Assembly (NCBI GenBank): GCA_963727035.1
Contig: CAVSEY010000015.1
Span: forward strand, 1-64,000
Length of the DNA stretch: 64,000 bases
Direction of reading: 5' to 3'
Source of the DNA: Rhodoblastus sp963727035
Lineage (GTDB): Bacteria > Pseudomonadota > Alphaproteobacteria > Rhizobiales > Beijerinckiaceae
Under the pieces are notes generated by a model. That model was not told where the DNA came from. It made no database searches and saw only the letters and a program-made list of their open reading frames with translations. This document shows positions 8,695 to 18,598 of the stretch, piece by piece. Position 1 is the stretch's first letter; every line of letters starts with the position of its first letter. A program made the position numbers and the translations under genes.

Positions 8695-10622
8695 GCCGTC
8701 TTGATCGCCGCCTGGCGGCCGAGGGCTTCGAAAACCTTGGCGATTATGCCTTTCGCGTCGAGCCCGGCCCTGGCGTACATCGTCTCCGGCTTGTCATGGT
8801 CGAGGAAGGCGTCGGGCAGGACCATGGAGCGGAAGCGCAGGCCGCCGTCGAGCAGGCCGTCTTCGGCCAATTGCTGGGCGACGAAGGAGCCGAAGCCGCC
8901 GATGGAGCCTTCCTCGACGGTGATCAGCGCCTCATGCGTGCGGGCGAGTTTGCGGATCAGCTCGACGTCGAGCGGCTTGGCGAAGCGCGCATCGGCGACC
9001 GTGGCGGAAACGCCCTGCGCCGCGAGCGTTTCGGCGGCGTTGAGGGCCTCCGCGAGACGCGCGCCGAGCGACAGGATCGCGACCGTGTCGCCCTGGCGGA
9101 CGATGCGGCCCTTGCCGATTTCGAGCGGCTTGCCTTCCTGCGGCAGATCGACCCCGACGCCGTTCCCGCGCGGATAGCGGAAGGCGATCGGGCCCTTGTC
9201 ATAGGCCGCGGCGGTGGCGACCATGTGAACGAGCTCCGCTTCGTCGGCGGCCGCCATCACCACCATGTTCGGCAGGATTCCGAGATAAGCGATGTCGAAG
9301 GAGCCGGCGTGGGTCGCGCCGTCGGCGCCGACGAGGCCGGCGCGGTCGAGCGCGAAGCGCACCGGCAGATTCTGGATCGCCACGTCATGCACGACCTGAT
9401 CGTAGCCGCGCTGCAGGAAGGTCGAATAGATGGCGCAAAAGGGCTTGAACCCTTCCGTCGCGAGTCCGGCGGCGAAGGTTACCGCATGCTGCTCGGCGAT
9501 GCCGACGTCGAAGGTGCGTTTGGGAAAAGCCTGCTGAAACAGGTCCACGCCGGTGCCCGAGGGCATGGCGGCGGTAATGGCGACGATTTTGTCGTCCTTT
9601 TCGCCTTCCTTGACCAGGGATTGGCCGAAAATCTTGGTGTAGGACGGCGCGTTGGCCTTGGGCGTGACCTGGGTCCCGGTCACCACGTCGAATTTGTTGA
9701 CCCCGTGATATTTGTCCTCGGCGGCCTCGGCGGGGGCGTAGCCCTTGCCCTTCTGGGTCACGACGTGGATGAGCACCGGGCCGCCGACGTCGGCGTCGCG
9801 GACGTTCTTCAGGACCGGAAGCAGATGGTCGAGATTATGGCCGTCGATCGGGCCGACGTAGTAGAAACCGAGTTCCTCGAACAGAGTGCCGCCGGTGACA
9901 TAGCTCCGGGCGTGTTCGACGGCGCGGGTGATCGCGCTTTCCACGGGTTTCGGCAGGCGGCGGGCGATCGTCTTGCCGGCGTCGCGCAGCTTGAGAAAAG
10001 CGCGGCCAGAGGACAGGCGCGCGAGATAGGCCGACATGGCGCCGACCGGCGGCGCGATCGACATGTCGTTGTCGTTGAGGATGACGATGAGGCGGGCGCG
10101 CGACGCCCCCGCGTTGTTCATCGCCTCATAGGCCATGCCCGCGGACAGCGAGCCGTCGCCGATCACCGAGATGACATGGTTGTCGCCGCCCGAGAGATCG
10201 CGCGCGACCGCCATGCCAAGGCCGGCCGAAATCGAGGTCGAGGAATGGGCGGCGCCGAAAGGGTCGTATTCGCTTTCCGTGCGCTTGGTGAAGCCCGACA
10301 GGCCGCCGCCCTGGCGCAAGGTCTTGATGCGGCCGCGCCGGCCGGTGAGAATCTTGTGCGGATAGGCCTGATGGCCAACATCCCAGACGATCCGGTCGTT
10401 CGGCGTATTAAAGACATAATGGAGCGCGACGGTCAGTTCGACGACGCCGAGGCTGGAGCCGAGATGGCCGCCGGTGACCGAAACCGCATCAATGGTGGCG
10501 CGCCGAAGGTCCTCGGCGACGGAGCGCAGGGCGGATTCCGGCAGCTTGCGCAGGTCGGCGGGAATTTTTACCCTGTCGAGGACAGGGGTCGTCGAAACAT
10601 TGTTCACGGCGCACTCGATCAA
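8691..10622 (-). CDS. dxs: 1-deoxy-D-xylulose-5-phosphate synthase
   Basis: A 643-residue thiamine-diphosphate enzyme of usual length. It condenses pyruvate and glyceraldehyde-3-phosphate to DXP, the first step of the MEP isoprenoid pathway and a precursor for thiamine and pyridoxal phosphate. Visible motifs are GHQAYPHKILTGRR, the ThDP motif IGDGSLSAGMAYEAMNNAG, the catalytic region VGIAEQHAVTFAAGLA and RFALDRAGLVGADGATHAG. The TTG at 10620-10622 is taken because GGGGGAG lies about seven bases upstream; a GTG at 10607 is an alternative without a good ribosome site. It leads the operon with tlyA and rlmD. Confidence 0.95.
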   Translation of the reverse strand: MIECAVNNVSTTPVLDRVKIPADLRKLPESALRSVAEDLRRATIDAVSVTGGHLGSSLGVVELTVALHYVFNTPNDRIVWDVGHQAYPHKILTGRRGRIKTLRQGGGLSGFTKRTESEYDPFGAAHSSTSISAGLGMAVARDLSGGDNHVISVIGDGSLSAGMAYEAMNNAGASRARLIVILNDNDMSIAPPVGAMSAYLARLSSGRAFLKLRDAGKTIARRLPKPVESAITRAVEHARSYVTGGTLFEELGFYYVGPIDGHNLDHLLPVLKNVRDADVGGPVLIHVVTQKGKGYAPAEAAEDKYHGVNKFDVVTGTQVTPKANAPSYTKIFGQSLVKEGEKDDKIVAITAAMPSGTGVDLFQQAFPKRTFDVGIAEQHAVTFAAGLATEGFKPFCAIYSTFLQRGYDQVVHDVAIQNLPVRFALDRAGLVGADGATHAGSFDIAYLGILPNMVVMAAADEAELVHMVATAAAYDKGPIAFRYPRGNGVGVDLPQEGKPLEIGKGRIVRQGDTVAILSLGARLAEALNAAETLAAQGVSATVADARFAKPLDVELIRKLARTHEALITVEEGSIGGFGSFVAQQLAEDGLLDGGLRFRSMVLPDAFLDHDKPETMYARAGLDAKGIIAKVFEALGRQAAIKTA

Positions 10623-10864
10623 TAGTTCGCTCCCCCATGACTAGAAGCGCGAAAGGGTGCTTTACACGCTGAGGGCGCGAGGGGCAATCGCGCGGCGGAA
10701 TTTTGTCGCTGTCCTTTGGTCGCTGCGGGGCGGCTCCCTTCTTCGCAATCCATAGGTTAAATTCAAGCCGCCAAAGCCGAAGCGCTTGACGGCCAAGCCG
10801 AAGGCGGCTTTGATCTGGACGGCCGTCGGGCGCGACGGAATCGACTTTTGCATCGGAGCAGGCC

Positions 10865-11434
10865 ATGACCATGGGGGCGCCGGGGTTGGAGCCGCGTCAT
10901 AATTTGGGCGAGGCGATCCACCGCCTGCGCGCGCGTTGGGGCTGGTTTTTCGCTTTTGGGGTTTTATGCCTCGCCTTCGGCGTCATAGCCCTCGCCATGG
11001 CGGCGGTTTCGACCCTGGCCGTGGTTTTCATGGTCGCGTTCATGCTGATCGTCGCCGGTGGCTTCGAGATTGTCCTGGGCGTCAATTCGCGCGACTGGCC
11101 TGCCTTTTTTCTCTGGGTTATCAGCGGCTTTTTCTATCTGGTCTTCGGGGCTTTCGCACTGGCCCGGCCCCAGGTCGCCGCCGCCGCGCTGACGGCGGTG
11201 GTCGGGGTGGGCTTCCTGGTCGCGGGCGTCGCGCGCATCTGGCTCGGCTTTAGGCTGCCGGCGGGGCCGAAGGCCTATATCGTGTTCGCCGGCGTGGTCA
11301 CCACCCTGCTCGGCGCGCTCATCCTTGCCGGCTGGCCAGGCAACACATTGTTCGTGCTTGGTGTTCTTTTCGGCGTCGATCTGGTTTTCTATGGCGCGAG
11401 CTGGATCGCGCTGGGCCTGAAGCTGCGCCCATGA
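10865..11434 (+). CDS. HdeD/DUF308 multi-pass membrane protein
   Basis: A 189-residue protein with six predicted membrane helices arranged as three hairpins, the pattern of HdeD-family (DUF308) proteins; E. coli HdeD is linked to acid resistance at high cell density. The N-terminal stretch before the first helix is short and basic. GGAGCAGG precedes the ATG. It lies divergent from dxs across 242 bases in which I see no gene. Stress function is inferred from the family only. Confidence 0.75.
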   Translation: MTMGAPGLEPRHNLGEAIHRLRARWGWFFAFGVLCLAFGVIALAMAAVSTLAVVFMVAFMLIVAGGFEIVLGVNSRDWPAFFLWVISGFFYLVFGAFALARPQVAAAALTAVVGVGFLVAGVARIWLGFRLPAGPKAYIVFAGVVTTLLGALILAGWPGNTLFVLGVLFGVDLVFYGASWIALGLKLRP

Positions 11435-11570
11435 CCTTGAGTCCAGTTGTGCAAAAGCCGCCGAAGCGTGGCTTTTGGTTCGCCGAGGTGGTAAGGCCGA
11501 AGCCCTCAACCATTCTCCGGCGCCCCTGAGCGACCGCCCGGGCGATTTTGGCGGCATAGAGGAAACGATC

Positions 11571-14249
<2,679 letters not shown>

Positions 14250-14279
14250 GGGGCCGCCTCATCCGGCGCCATAGCCGGG

Positions 14280-14382
14280 CGAAAGACGGGCGTCTTTCGC
14301 CGCCCTATGGCGCGCCACCTTCTCCCGCCATAGGGCGTCCGCACGGACGGCCGTTCTGACCAAGGGCCTATGGGGAGAAGGG
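14280..14382. repeat. Copy B of a palindromic intergenic element, composite
   Basis: Nested inverted repeats. GAAAGACG-GG-CGTCTTTC (14281-14298) is a perfect hairpin. CGCCCTATGGCG (14301-14312) and CGCCATAGGGCG (14326-14337) are exact reverse complements. CGTCCG-CA-CGGACG (14336-14349) is another hairpin. The arms 14318-14336 and 14364-14381 (CCTTCTCCC against GGGGAGAAGG) pair imperfectly. It fills nearly the whole gap between ppdK and the yjbQ-like gene. Related copies lie at 1459-1500 and 43256-43290. It looks like a REP-like element and could also end ppdK transcripts. Confidence 0.6.
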
Positions 14383-14407
14383 ATGGCGGCTGAGAAGGAG
14401 GTCAAAT

Positions 14408-14828
14408 TTGCGGCAGGTCCAACAGTCCTTGATGGTCGCGACGCGCGGGCGCGGGCTTTTTGAGTTCACCCACGAGGCGCGCGGTTTTTTGCGCGCCAGC
14501 GGGTTGTCGCTTGGGCAAATGACGATTTTCTGCCGTCACACTTCGGCGTCGCTGCTCGATTCAGGAAAACGCCGACCCCTCCGTTGGCGACGATCTGCTC
14601 GCCTTTTTCGATCGCATCGCGCCGGAGGGGCGCGGCCTCTACAGCCACGAGAACGAAGGCCCCGACGACATGCCGGCGCATATCCGCGCGGCGCTGACGC
14701 CCTCTCACCTGACCATTCCTTTCGCCGGCGGCGAGCTGGCGCTGGGAACATGGCAGGGGATTTATCTGTTCGAGCACCGCCGCGCCGCGCACAAACGCGA
14801 AGTGATTTTTCATGCGATGGGCGAGTGA
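14408..14828 (+). CDS. YjbQ/UPF0047 family protein, frameshifted
   Basis: The two frames together give an intact YjbQ-family (UPF0047) protein of about 139 residues: TIFCRHTSASLL in the first frame, then (I)QENADPSVGDDLLAFF and GTWQGIYLFEHR in the second. A single extra G at about 14558 separates them; removing it restores the whole family signature. The TTG start at 14408 is supported by AAGGAGGT at 14395-14402. YjbQ has been described as having thiamine-phosphate synthase activity in vitro, but its physiological role is unclear. It is followed by meaB after 23 bases. A sequencing error is likely. Confidence 0.8.
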
Positions 14829-14851
14829 CCGCGTTCTTTTTTTGAGGTCCA

Positions 14852-15790
14852 ATGCCCGCGCCCTTCCCCGATCTTCACGCCATCGCTTCGACCGGCAAAC
14901 GCGGCCTTTCGCGCGCGCTGGCCTTGATCGAAACCCATGAGGGGACGGCCGAACTCGCCGCACTGCTCGACGCCGCCCTGGCGCAAAGCCGCGCCCATAC
15001 GGCGGGGCTGACCGGTCCGCCGGGGGTTGGCAAATCGACGCTGACCAATGCGCTGTTGCGCGACTGGCGCGCGCGCGGGGAGACGGTCGGCGTGATCGCG
15101 GTCGATCCGTCGTCGCGGCGCACCGGCGGCGCGCTGCTGGGCGACCGCGCGCGCATGGCGACGGACCCGGAAGATCAGGGCGTTTTCGTGCGCTCGATGG
15201 CCGCGCGCGACCGGCTTGGCGGCCTGTCCGACCAGACGATAGCGGCGGCTGCCCTGATGCGCGCCTTGTTTGACCGGGTGCTGATCGAAAGCGTCGGCAT
15301 CGGCCAGTCGGAAGCCGATATTTCCTTCGCCGTCGACAGCGTGATTCTCTGCGTCCAGCCGGGTTCGGGCGATTCCCTGCAATTCATGAAGGCGGGCGTG
15401 ATGGAGCTGCCCGATATTGTCGTCGTCACCAAAGCCGATATGGGCGAGGCGGCCAGCCGCGCCAGAAGCGAGGTCCAGGGCGCGCTGACCCTGTTTGCGC
15501 GCGACGACGACTGGCGGGTTCCGGTGATCCTGGCCTCGGCCGCGCGCGGCGACGGCATGGCGGAATTGCATCAGGCCCTGGCCGATCATCGCGCCTGGGC
15601 GCAGCGCAGCGGCGCGTTTTTATCGCGCCGCCGGGATCAGGAAAAGGCCTGGGTGCAGGAATCGATCCGCGCCCGTTTCGGAGCCGAAGGCCTTGCGCGG
15701 GCCGGCGCGATAAAAGTTTCGGCGGCGGGGCCGTTCACGCGCGAACTGGAAATCGCGCGGGAGCTGACGCGGCGTTTGGAAAAGGCTTAG
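14852..15790 (+). CDS. meaB: MeaB-type G3E GTPase, methylmalonyl-CoA mutase chaperone
   Basis: A 312-residue P-loop GTPase (ArgK/MeaB family) that loads and protects adenosylcobalamin in methylmalonyl-CoA mutase or related mutases. Walker A is GLTGPPGVGKSTLTNALL (about residues 53-70), the switch region is VDPSSRRTGGALLGDRARM, and the base-specificity motif VVTKAD is present. Length is normal. The mutase genes are not in this window. Its TAG stop overlaps the stop of the convergent gene at 15787, leaving no spacer between host DNA and the prophage-associated pair. Confidence 0.92.
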   Translation: MPAPFPDLHAIASTGKRGLSRALALIETHEGTAELAALLDAALAQSRAHTAGLTGPPGVGKSTLTNALLRDWRARGETVGVIAVDPSSRRTGGALLGDRARMATDPEDQGVFVRSMAARDRLGGLSDQTIAAAALMRALFDRVLIESVGIGQSEADISFAVDSVILCVQPGSGDSLQFMKAGVMELPDIVVVTKADMGEAASRARSEVQGALTLFARDDDWRVPVILASAARGDGMAELHQALADHRAWAQRSGAFLSRRRDQEKAWVQESIRARFGAEGLARAGAIKVSAAGPFTRELEIARELTRRLEKA

Positions 15791-16473
15791 ACCGCGCCTG
15801 TGGGCGAGATCAGCCGGTAGTGGCGGGCAAGGGCGGTGAGGCCGCGGCGCAGGATGAAGAGGGCGACGGCGCCGGCCATTTTGGCGTCCTTATAGGCGCC
15901 GATCTCACGGCCGACATCGACGATCTCTCGGTCTTGCAGCACGATCGCCGCGAGCGGTTCGCGGAAATCCTCGGGGATCGCCTCGCGCGCGGCGCGAAAT
16001 TTCTGCAAATTTTCGATCTGGCTTTCGCAACGCCACATGCCGTTGGGCGAATAAGCCGATTTGACCTCCTGCGACGGATCGAGCGTGCGCAGGGGATCGA
16101 GGCCGGCGCGAAAAAAGCTTTCGCGATATTTCTCGCCGGCCTGGGCAAGGGCGAAATTGCGGGCCTTGTCGGCGCGGTCGAGCTGGTTGCGGTCGCGCAG
16201 CCGCGCCAGCGGCCCGTCGTCGAGCCGCATCCGGACGCAATCGACGGTTTCGGTCAAGAATTTTTCGCCGCGCGAAATCTCCACCACTTCGGAAAAGACT
16301 TCGATTCGCGCGGCGCCGCCCGCCTGCAACAGGCGTTCGGCGCTGGGGGCCTGAGGGGCGCGGGCGCCGGCGCGCTCGAATTTCTGCAGCGCGCGCCGCG
16401 CGCTTTCGCGCGAGGGCGGCTCCAGGCAGGCGAGTGGGGGCAGGGAGATTTTGCTCTTGCGCGGTCTGCTCAT
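15787..16473 (-). CDS. DUF6456-like phage-associated regulatory protein
   Basis: A 228-residue basic protein starting MSRPRKSKISLPPLACLEPP. Its C-terminal half (about 110-225) resembles the DUF6456 helix-turn-helix family: a segment like LARLRDRNQL..ARNFALAQAGEKYRESFFRAGL, then a final helical block ending LRRGLTALARHY. Function is unknown; a DNA-binding regulatory or replication-linked role is inferred. It follows the RusA-like gene by 26 bases in the same direction, so it is probably in the same SOS-box-controlled transcript. Its stop overlaps the meaB stop in convergent orientation. A longer upstream frame is an antisense shadow of the repressor. Confidence 0.5.
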   Translation of the reverse strand: MSRPRKSKISLPPLACLEPPSRESARRALQKFERAGARAPQAPSAERLLQAGGAARIEVFSEVVEISRGEKFLTETVDCVRMRLDDGPLARLRDRNQLDRADKARNFALAQAGEKYRESFFRAGLDPLRTLDPSQEVKSAYSPNGMWRCESQIENLQKFRAAREAIPEDFREPLAAIVLQDREIVDVGREIGAYKDAKMAGAVALFILRRGLTALARHYRLISPTGAV

Positions 16474-16499
16474 TTGGCGCTCGGAATTTTGAGGAAAGA

Positions 16500-17009
16500 T
16501 CAGGCGGAGAAAAAGTCGCTGACGGTCAGCGTCAGTTCGCCGCCGGCGCCATAGGCCGCGCTGAAACTCTCCGGCGACAGGCCGCGGCGGACGACCCGGC
16601 AGCGGGCGAGCAGCTCGACCAGCGGGCGCTCCAGCGCGCCGAACTGGCGGGTGCGGGCGTTGCGCGGCGCGACGACCTCCAGCGCAAAAGTCGCGTCGAT
16701 GCGCCCCGGCTTCTGGGCGTTGAGCCGGCGCGCGGCCTGGTCCAGCCATTGCTCGTAAGCCTCGGATCGCACCAGGCCTTTCGCGGTCGGGACGTAAAGC
16801 ACGGAAGCCGGCGGCGGCGTAGGGACGTGGACCGTGATGGTCCGCGCGGCGGGGCGCGGTTCGGCGCTGAGGCCGAACGAGCCGGTCTTCGGCGCGGCGG
16901 CGCGCGGCTTGACGGTCTCGACCCTTAAAGGTCGGGCGCCGGCGCGCGGGACGAGGATGGTGGTGGAGGAGAAGGGCGAAAAGACGCGGAAGGGTGCAGG
17001 GAAAGTCAT
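16500..17009 (-). CDS. RusA-like Holliday-junction resolvase family protein (degenerate)
   Basis: A 169-residue protein. The C-terminal half follows the RusA pattern (YEQWLDQAARRLNAQ..PGRIDATFALEVVAPRNARTRQF..ERPLVELLARCRVV), but the acidic D-x-DN metal-binding residues expected in active RusA are not evident, so catalytic activity is doubtful. The N-terminal 60 residues are low-complexity, rich in Pro, Ala and Thr. The ATG at 17009 is chosen over one at 17063 because the predicted leftward promoter would start transcription near 17052, downstream of the earlier codon. It is divergent from the repressor. Confidence 0.5.
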   Translation of the reverse strand: MTFPAPFRVFSPFSSTTILVPRAGARPLRVETVKPRAAAPKTGSFGLSAEPRPAARTITVHVPTPPPASVLYVPTAKGLVRSEAYEQWLDQAARRLNAQKPGRIDATFALEVVAPRNARTRQFGALERPLVELLARCRVVRRGLSPESFSAAYGAGGELTLTVSDFFSA

Positions 17010-17038
17010 GGCCGCCTTGAAGGTTGAGAAGGAAGAAC

Positions 17039-17067
17039 TTGACTGCGCAGCAGATGAGAACATAAAC
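17039..17067 (+). promoter_or_regulatory. Predicted promoter of the S24 repressor
   Basis: TTGACT at 17039-17044, a 17-base spacer, then ATAAAC at 17062-17067. Transcription would begin near 17074, ahead of the repressor ATG at 17140. The -10 lies inside the SOS box at 17058-17072, so LexA could block it. Confidence 0.5.
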
Positions 17068-17072
17068 AGAAC
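17058..17072. promoter_or_regulatory. SOS (LexA) box, alphaproteobacterial type
   Basis: GAACATAAACAGAAC matches GAAC-N7-GAAC, the direct-repeat LexA site of alphaproteobacteria (GTTC-N7-GTTC on the other strand). It overlaps both -10 elements of the divergent promoters. An equally exact match sits before imuA at 47402-47416, supporting the assignment. Confidence 0.7.
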
Positions 17073-17088
17073 AGCGCTGGGCTGTCAA
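17059..17088 (-). promoter_or_regulatory. Predicted leftward promoter of the RusA-like/DUF6456-like pair
   Basis: Read on the minus strand: TTGACA (positions 17088-17083), an 18-base spacer, then TATGTT (17064-17059). The -35 is a perfect sigma-70 hexamer. It overlaps the rightward repressor promoter and the SOS box, so the two divergent promoters share one control site. Confidence 0.55.
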
Positions 17089-17103
17089 TGGGCAAAATCC
17101 CTC
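17088..17103. promoter_or_regulatory. Candidate repressor operator O1
   Basis: ATGGGC-AAAA-TCCCTC, an imperfect match to the ATGGGA-N4-TCCCAT dyad at 17123-17138. It abuts the -35 of the leftward promoter. Confidence 0.4.
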
Positions 17104-17122
17104 TGGCGTATCCAGGGTAAAT

Positions 17123-17138
17123 ATGGGAGAAGTCCCAT
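17123..17138. promoter_or_regulatory. Candidate repressor operator O2 over the repressor ribosome site
   Basis: ATGGGA-GAAG-TCCCAT is a perfect 6-4-6 inverted repeat one base before the repressor ATG and contains its GGGAG ribosome-binding sequence. Its position suits autoregulation by the repressor it precedes. Confidence 0.55.
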
Positions 17139-17139
17139 C

Positions 17140-17889
17140 ATGGACGAAGCGATCCGAAACCGCGTGAAAGCCGAGATGGAGCGGCAAGGCCTCGATATGA
17201 AAGGCCTGTCGAAGCTTGCCGGCCTGGGCGAGACCTATGTCCGCGACGCGCTGAAGCGCGGGCGCGGCGGCTCCTTGCCGGCGCTCAACAAGCTGGCGGC
17301 GGCGCTCGGCCGCTCGCTCGACTGGCTTCTGACCGGCGCGGCGACGGCGGGCGGCGAATTCGCGCCTGAAAAACCGCCGCGCCGCCGGCTCGACACCAGC
17401 GTCGACAGCAGGATCGTGGACGGCGCGACCGAGGCGGGCTCGACCATTCTGGAAGTCGATGTCCGCGCCGGCGCGGGCGGCGGCGGCGTGCCGGTCGAGG
17501 CCTTCGTCCATGACGAACAGGGCAATTCTTATGCGGCGGAGGGCATTGCGGCGGAATGGAGCCTGCCGTCCTCGATCGTCCAGGGCGTGCTCCACGCCTC
17601 GCCGCGCCATATCCGGGTGTTCGAGGTGATCGGCGATTCGATGGAGCCGCGCCTGTTCGAAGGCGACCGCGTCTTCGTCGACCTGCGCTACACAATTCCG
17701 AGCCCGGAAGGCATTTTCGCGCTGTGGGACGGTTTTGGCCTGGTGATCAAGAGGCTTCAGATCGTGATGGGTTCGGAGCCGACGCAGGTGCGGGTGATTT
17801 CCGCCAATTCGTCCTACGCGCCCTATGAGGCGGCGCTGGAGGACATCCGCATCATTGGCCGTTTCGCCGGGCGCTTCACCGTCAACTGA
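17140..17889 (+). CDS. S24-family (LexA/CI-like) prophage repressor
   Basis: A 249-residue repressor. Residues about 5-65 form an XRE-type helix-turn-helix (MKGLSKLAGLGETYVRDAL), and about 120-245 a LexA-like S24 peptidase domain with the nucleophile in FEVIGDSMEPRL and the catalytic lysine in GLVIKRL. The linker sequence VDVRAGAGGG offers an Ala-Gly self-cleavage site, so RecA-stimulated autocleavage is plausible. It would hold the element silent by binding the ATGGGA-N4-TCCCAT dyads on both sides of its gene. The ATG at 17140 is the first start after the operator. It is divergent from the RusA-like gene and shares an SOS box with it. Confidence 0.85.
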   Translation: MDEAIRNRVKAEMERQGLDMKGLSKLAGLGETYVRDALKRGRGGSLPALNKLAAALGRSLDWLLTGAATAGGEFAPEKPPRRRLDTSVDSRIVDGATEAGSTILEVDVRAGAGGGGVPVEAFVHDEQGNSYAAEGIAAEWSLPSSIVQGVLHASPRHIRVFEVIGDSMEPRLFEGDRVFVDLRYTIPSPEGIFALWDGFGLVIKRLQIVMGSEPTQVRVISANSSYAPYEAALEDIRIIGRFAGRFTVN

Positions 17890-17930
17890 GCGCGCCCATC
17901 AAAGCCCAGTGGGCTGATTCGGGTGAGAAA

Positions 17931-17946
17931 ATGGGAAAATTCCCAA
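17931..17946. promoter_or_regulatory. Candidate repressor operator O3
   Basis: ATGGGA-AAAT-TCCCAA has the same 6-4-6 layout as the dyad before the repressor. It lies 28 bases upstream of the predicted late-operon promoter. Two further partial elements lie nearby: the palindrome AGCCCA-G-TGGGCT (17903-17915) and the half-site TCCCAC (17960-17965). Confidence 0.5.
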
Positions 17947-17974
17947 AAAGATGAAAAAATCCCACTAAAGCCCA

Positions 17975-18003
17975 TTGACCGGTCGACCGACTTTTGCTAG
18001 AAA
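17975..18003 (+). promoter_or_regulatory. Predicted promoter of the packaging and structural operon
   Basis: TTGACC at 17975-17980, a 17-base spacer, TAGAAA at 17998-18003. It lies between the repressor stop and the terminase genes, next to operator-like dyads, as expected for a repressor-controlled phage promoter. Confidence 0.45.
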
Positions 18004-18024
18004 TATCCATGTTGACGATTTGCG

Positions 18025-18062
18025 CCCGGCGCTCCCAAGCGGAGCCGCCGGGTTTTTGTTTT
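18025..18062 (+). terminator. Intrinsic terminator or leader attenuator
   Basis: CCCGGCGCTCC (18025-18035), loop CAAGC, GGAGCCGCCGGG (18041-18052) with one bulged C, then TTTTTGTTTT. The stem is strong. It may simply end the repressor mRNA, but it also lies about 15-50 bases downstream of the start predicted for the structural-operon promoter, so antitermination or a short leader RNA is possible. Confidence 0.65.
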
Positions 18063-18086
18063 CGTCGAGCCGACGAATTGGAAGAG

Positions 18087-18593
18087 ATGATGGCGTCTCT
18101 CCCGCGCGACAATCCGCAGAAGAACAGCAAGGGGTGGCGCATTTCGCAGGCTGAAGGATGGCCAGGCGGCGCCGGCCTGCGCCGATCGCGAACATGCGAT
18201 CCTGAACATGCGCCTGCATGGGGTGAGCTTCCAGGAAATCTCGCGTCGGCTGCCGGCAGCCGGCTTCGGCCAAGGCTGAGCGTGCGGCGCATCAGGCGAA
18301 TCGTGGCCAAGTGCCTGAAATCCTGCCGCAACGAGCCAGCGCGCGAATTGCGCCAGCTCGAACTGCTGCGGCTCGATCAGTTGCAGGCGGCGCATTACAA
18401 GGCGGCGATGGGCGGCGACGCCGCCGCCATTTCGCGCGTGCTGTCGATCATGGACCGCCGCGCCAAGCTGCTCGGCCTCGACGCCGGGGCGGAAGCCGCG
18501 GTTTCGCTGGACGAGGCGCGCGACGCCTTGCTGAAGAAACTTGACGCCCTGGCGCGCGGCCAGGCGGAAGGCGACGCCAAGGCGAAGAAATAG
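18087..18593 (+). CDS. Small terminase-like DNA-packaging protein, frameshifted
   Basis: The C-terminal segment RRIRRIVAKCLKSCRNEPAREL..LDQLQAAHYKAAMGGD..ISRVLSIMDRRAKLLGLDA is typical of phage small-terminase-like proteins. The expected upstream helix-turn-helix, DREHAILNMRLHGVSFQEISRRL, is present but in the +1 frame (18184-18276). A pair of compensating single-base errors, one between about 18150 and 18184 and one near 18270-18276, would rejoin them in about 168 residues. The start at 18087 is tentative (GGAAGAG directly upstream); ATG 18158 is another candidate. It lies directly before terL. The role as DNA-recognition subunit is inferred from position and fold pattern. Confidence 0.5.
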   Translation: MMASLPRDNPQKNSKGWRISQAEGWPGGAGLRRSRTCDPEHAPAWGELPGNLASAAGSRLRPRLSVRRIRRIVAKCLKSCRNEPARELRQLELLRLDQLQAAHYKAAMGGDAAAISRVLSIMDRRAKLLGLDAGAEAAVSLDEARDALLKKLDALARGQAEGDAKAKK

Positions 18594-18598
18594 TCGCC

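Noticed and set aside
8796..10625. Rightward frame of about 600 codons opposite dxs
   Set aside because: High-GC antisense shadow; the dxs strand has the complete enzyme with all motifs.
15787..17610. A leftward frame of more than 600 codons spanning the DUF6456-like gene, the RusA-like gene and the repressor
   Set aside because: Only its last 228 codons look like protein; the rest is antisense or out of frame to the RusA-like gene and the S24 repressor, which carry clear motifs.
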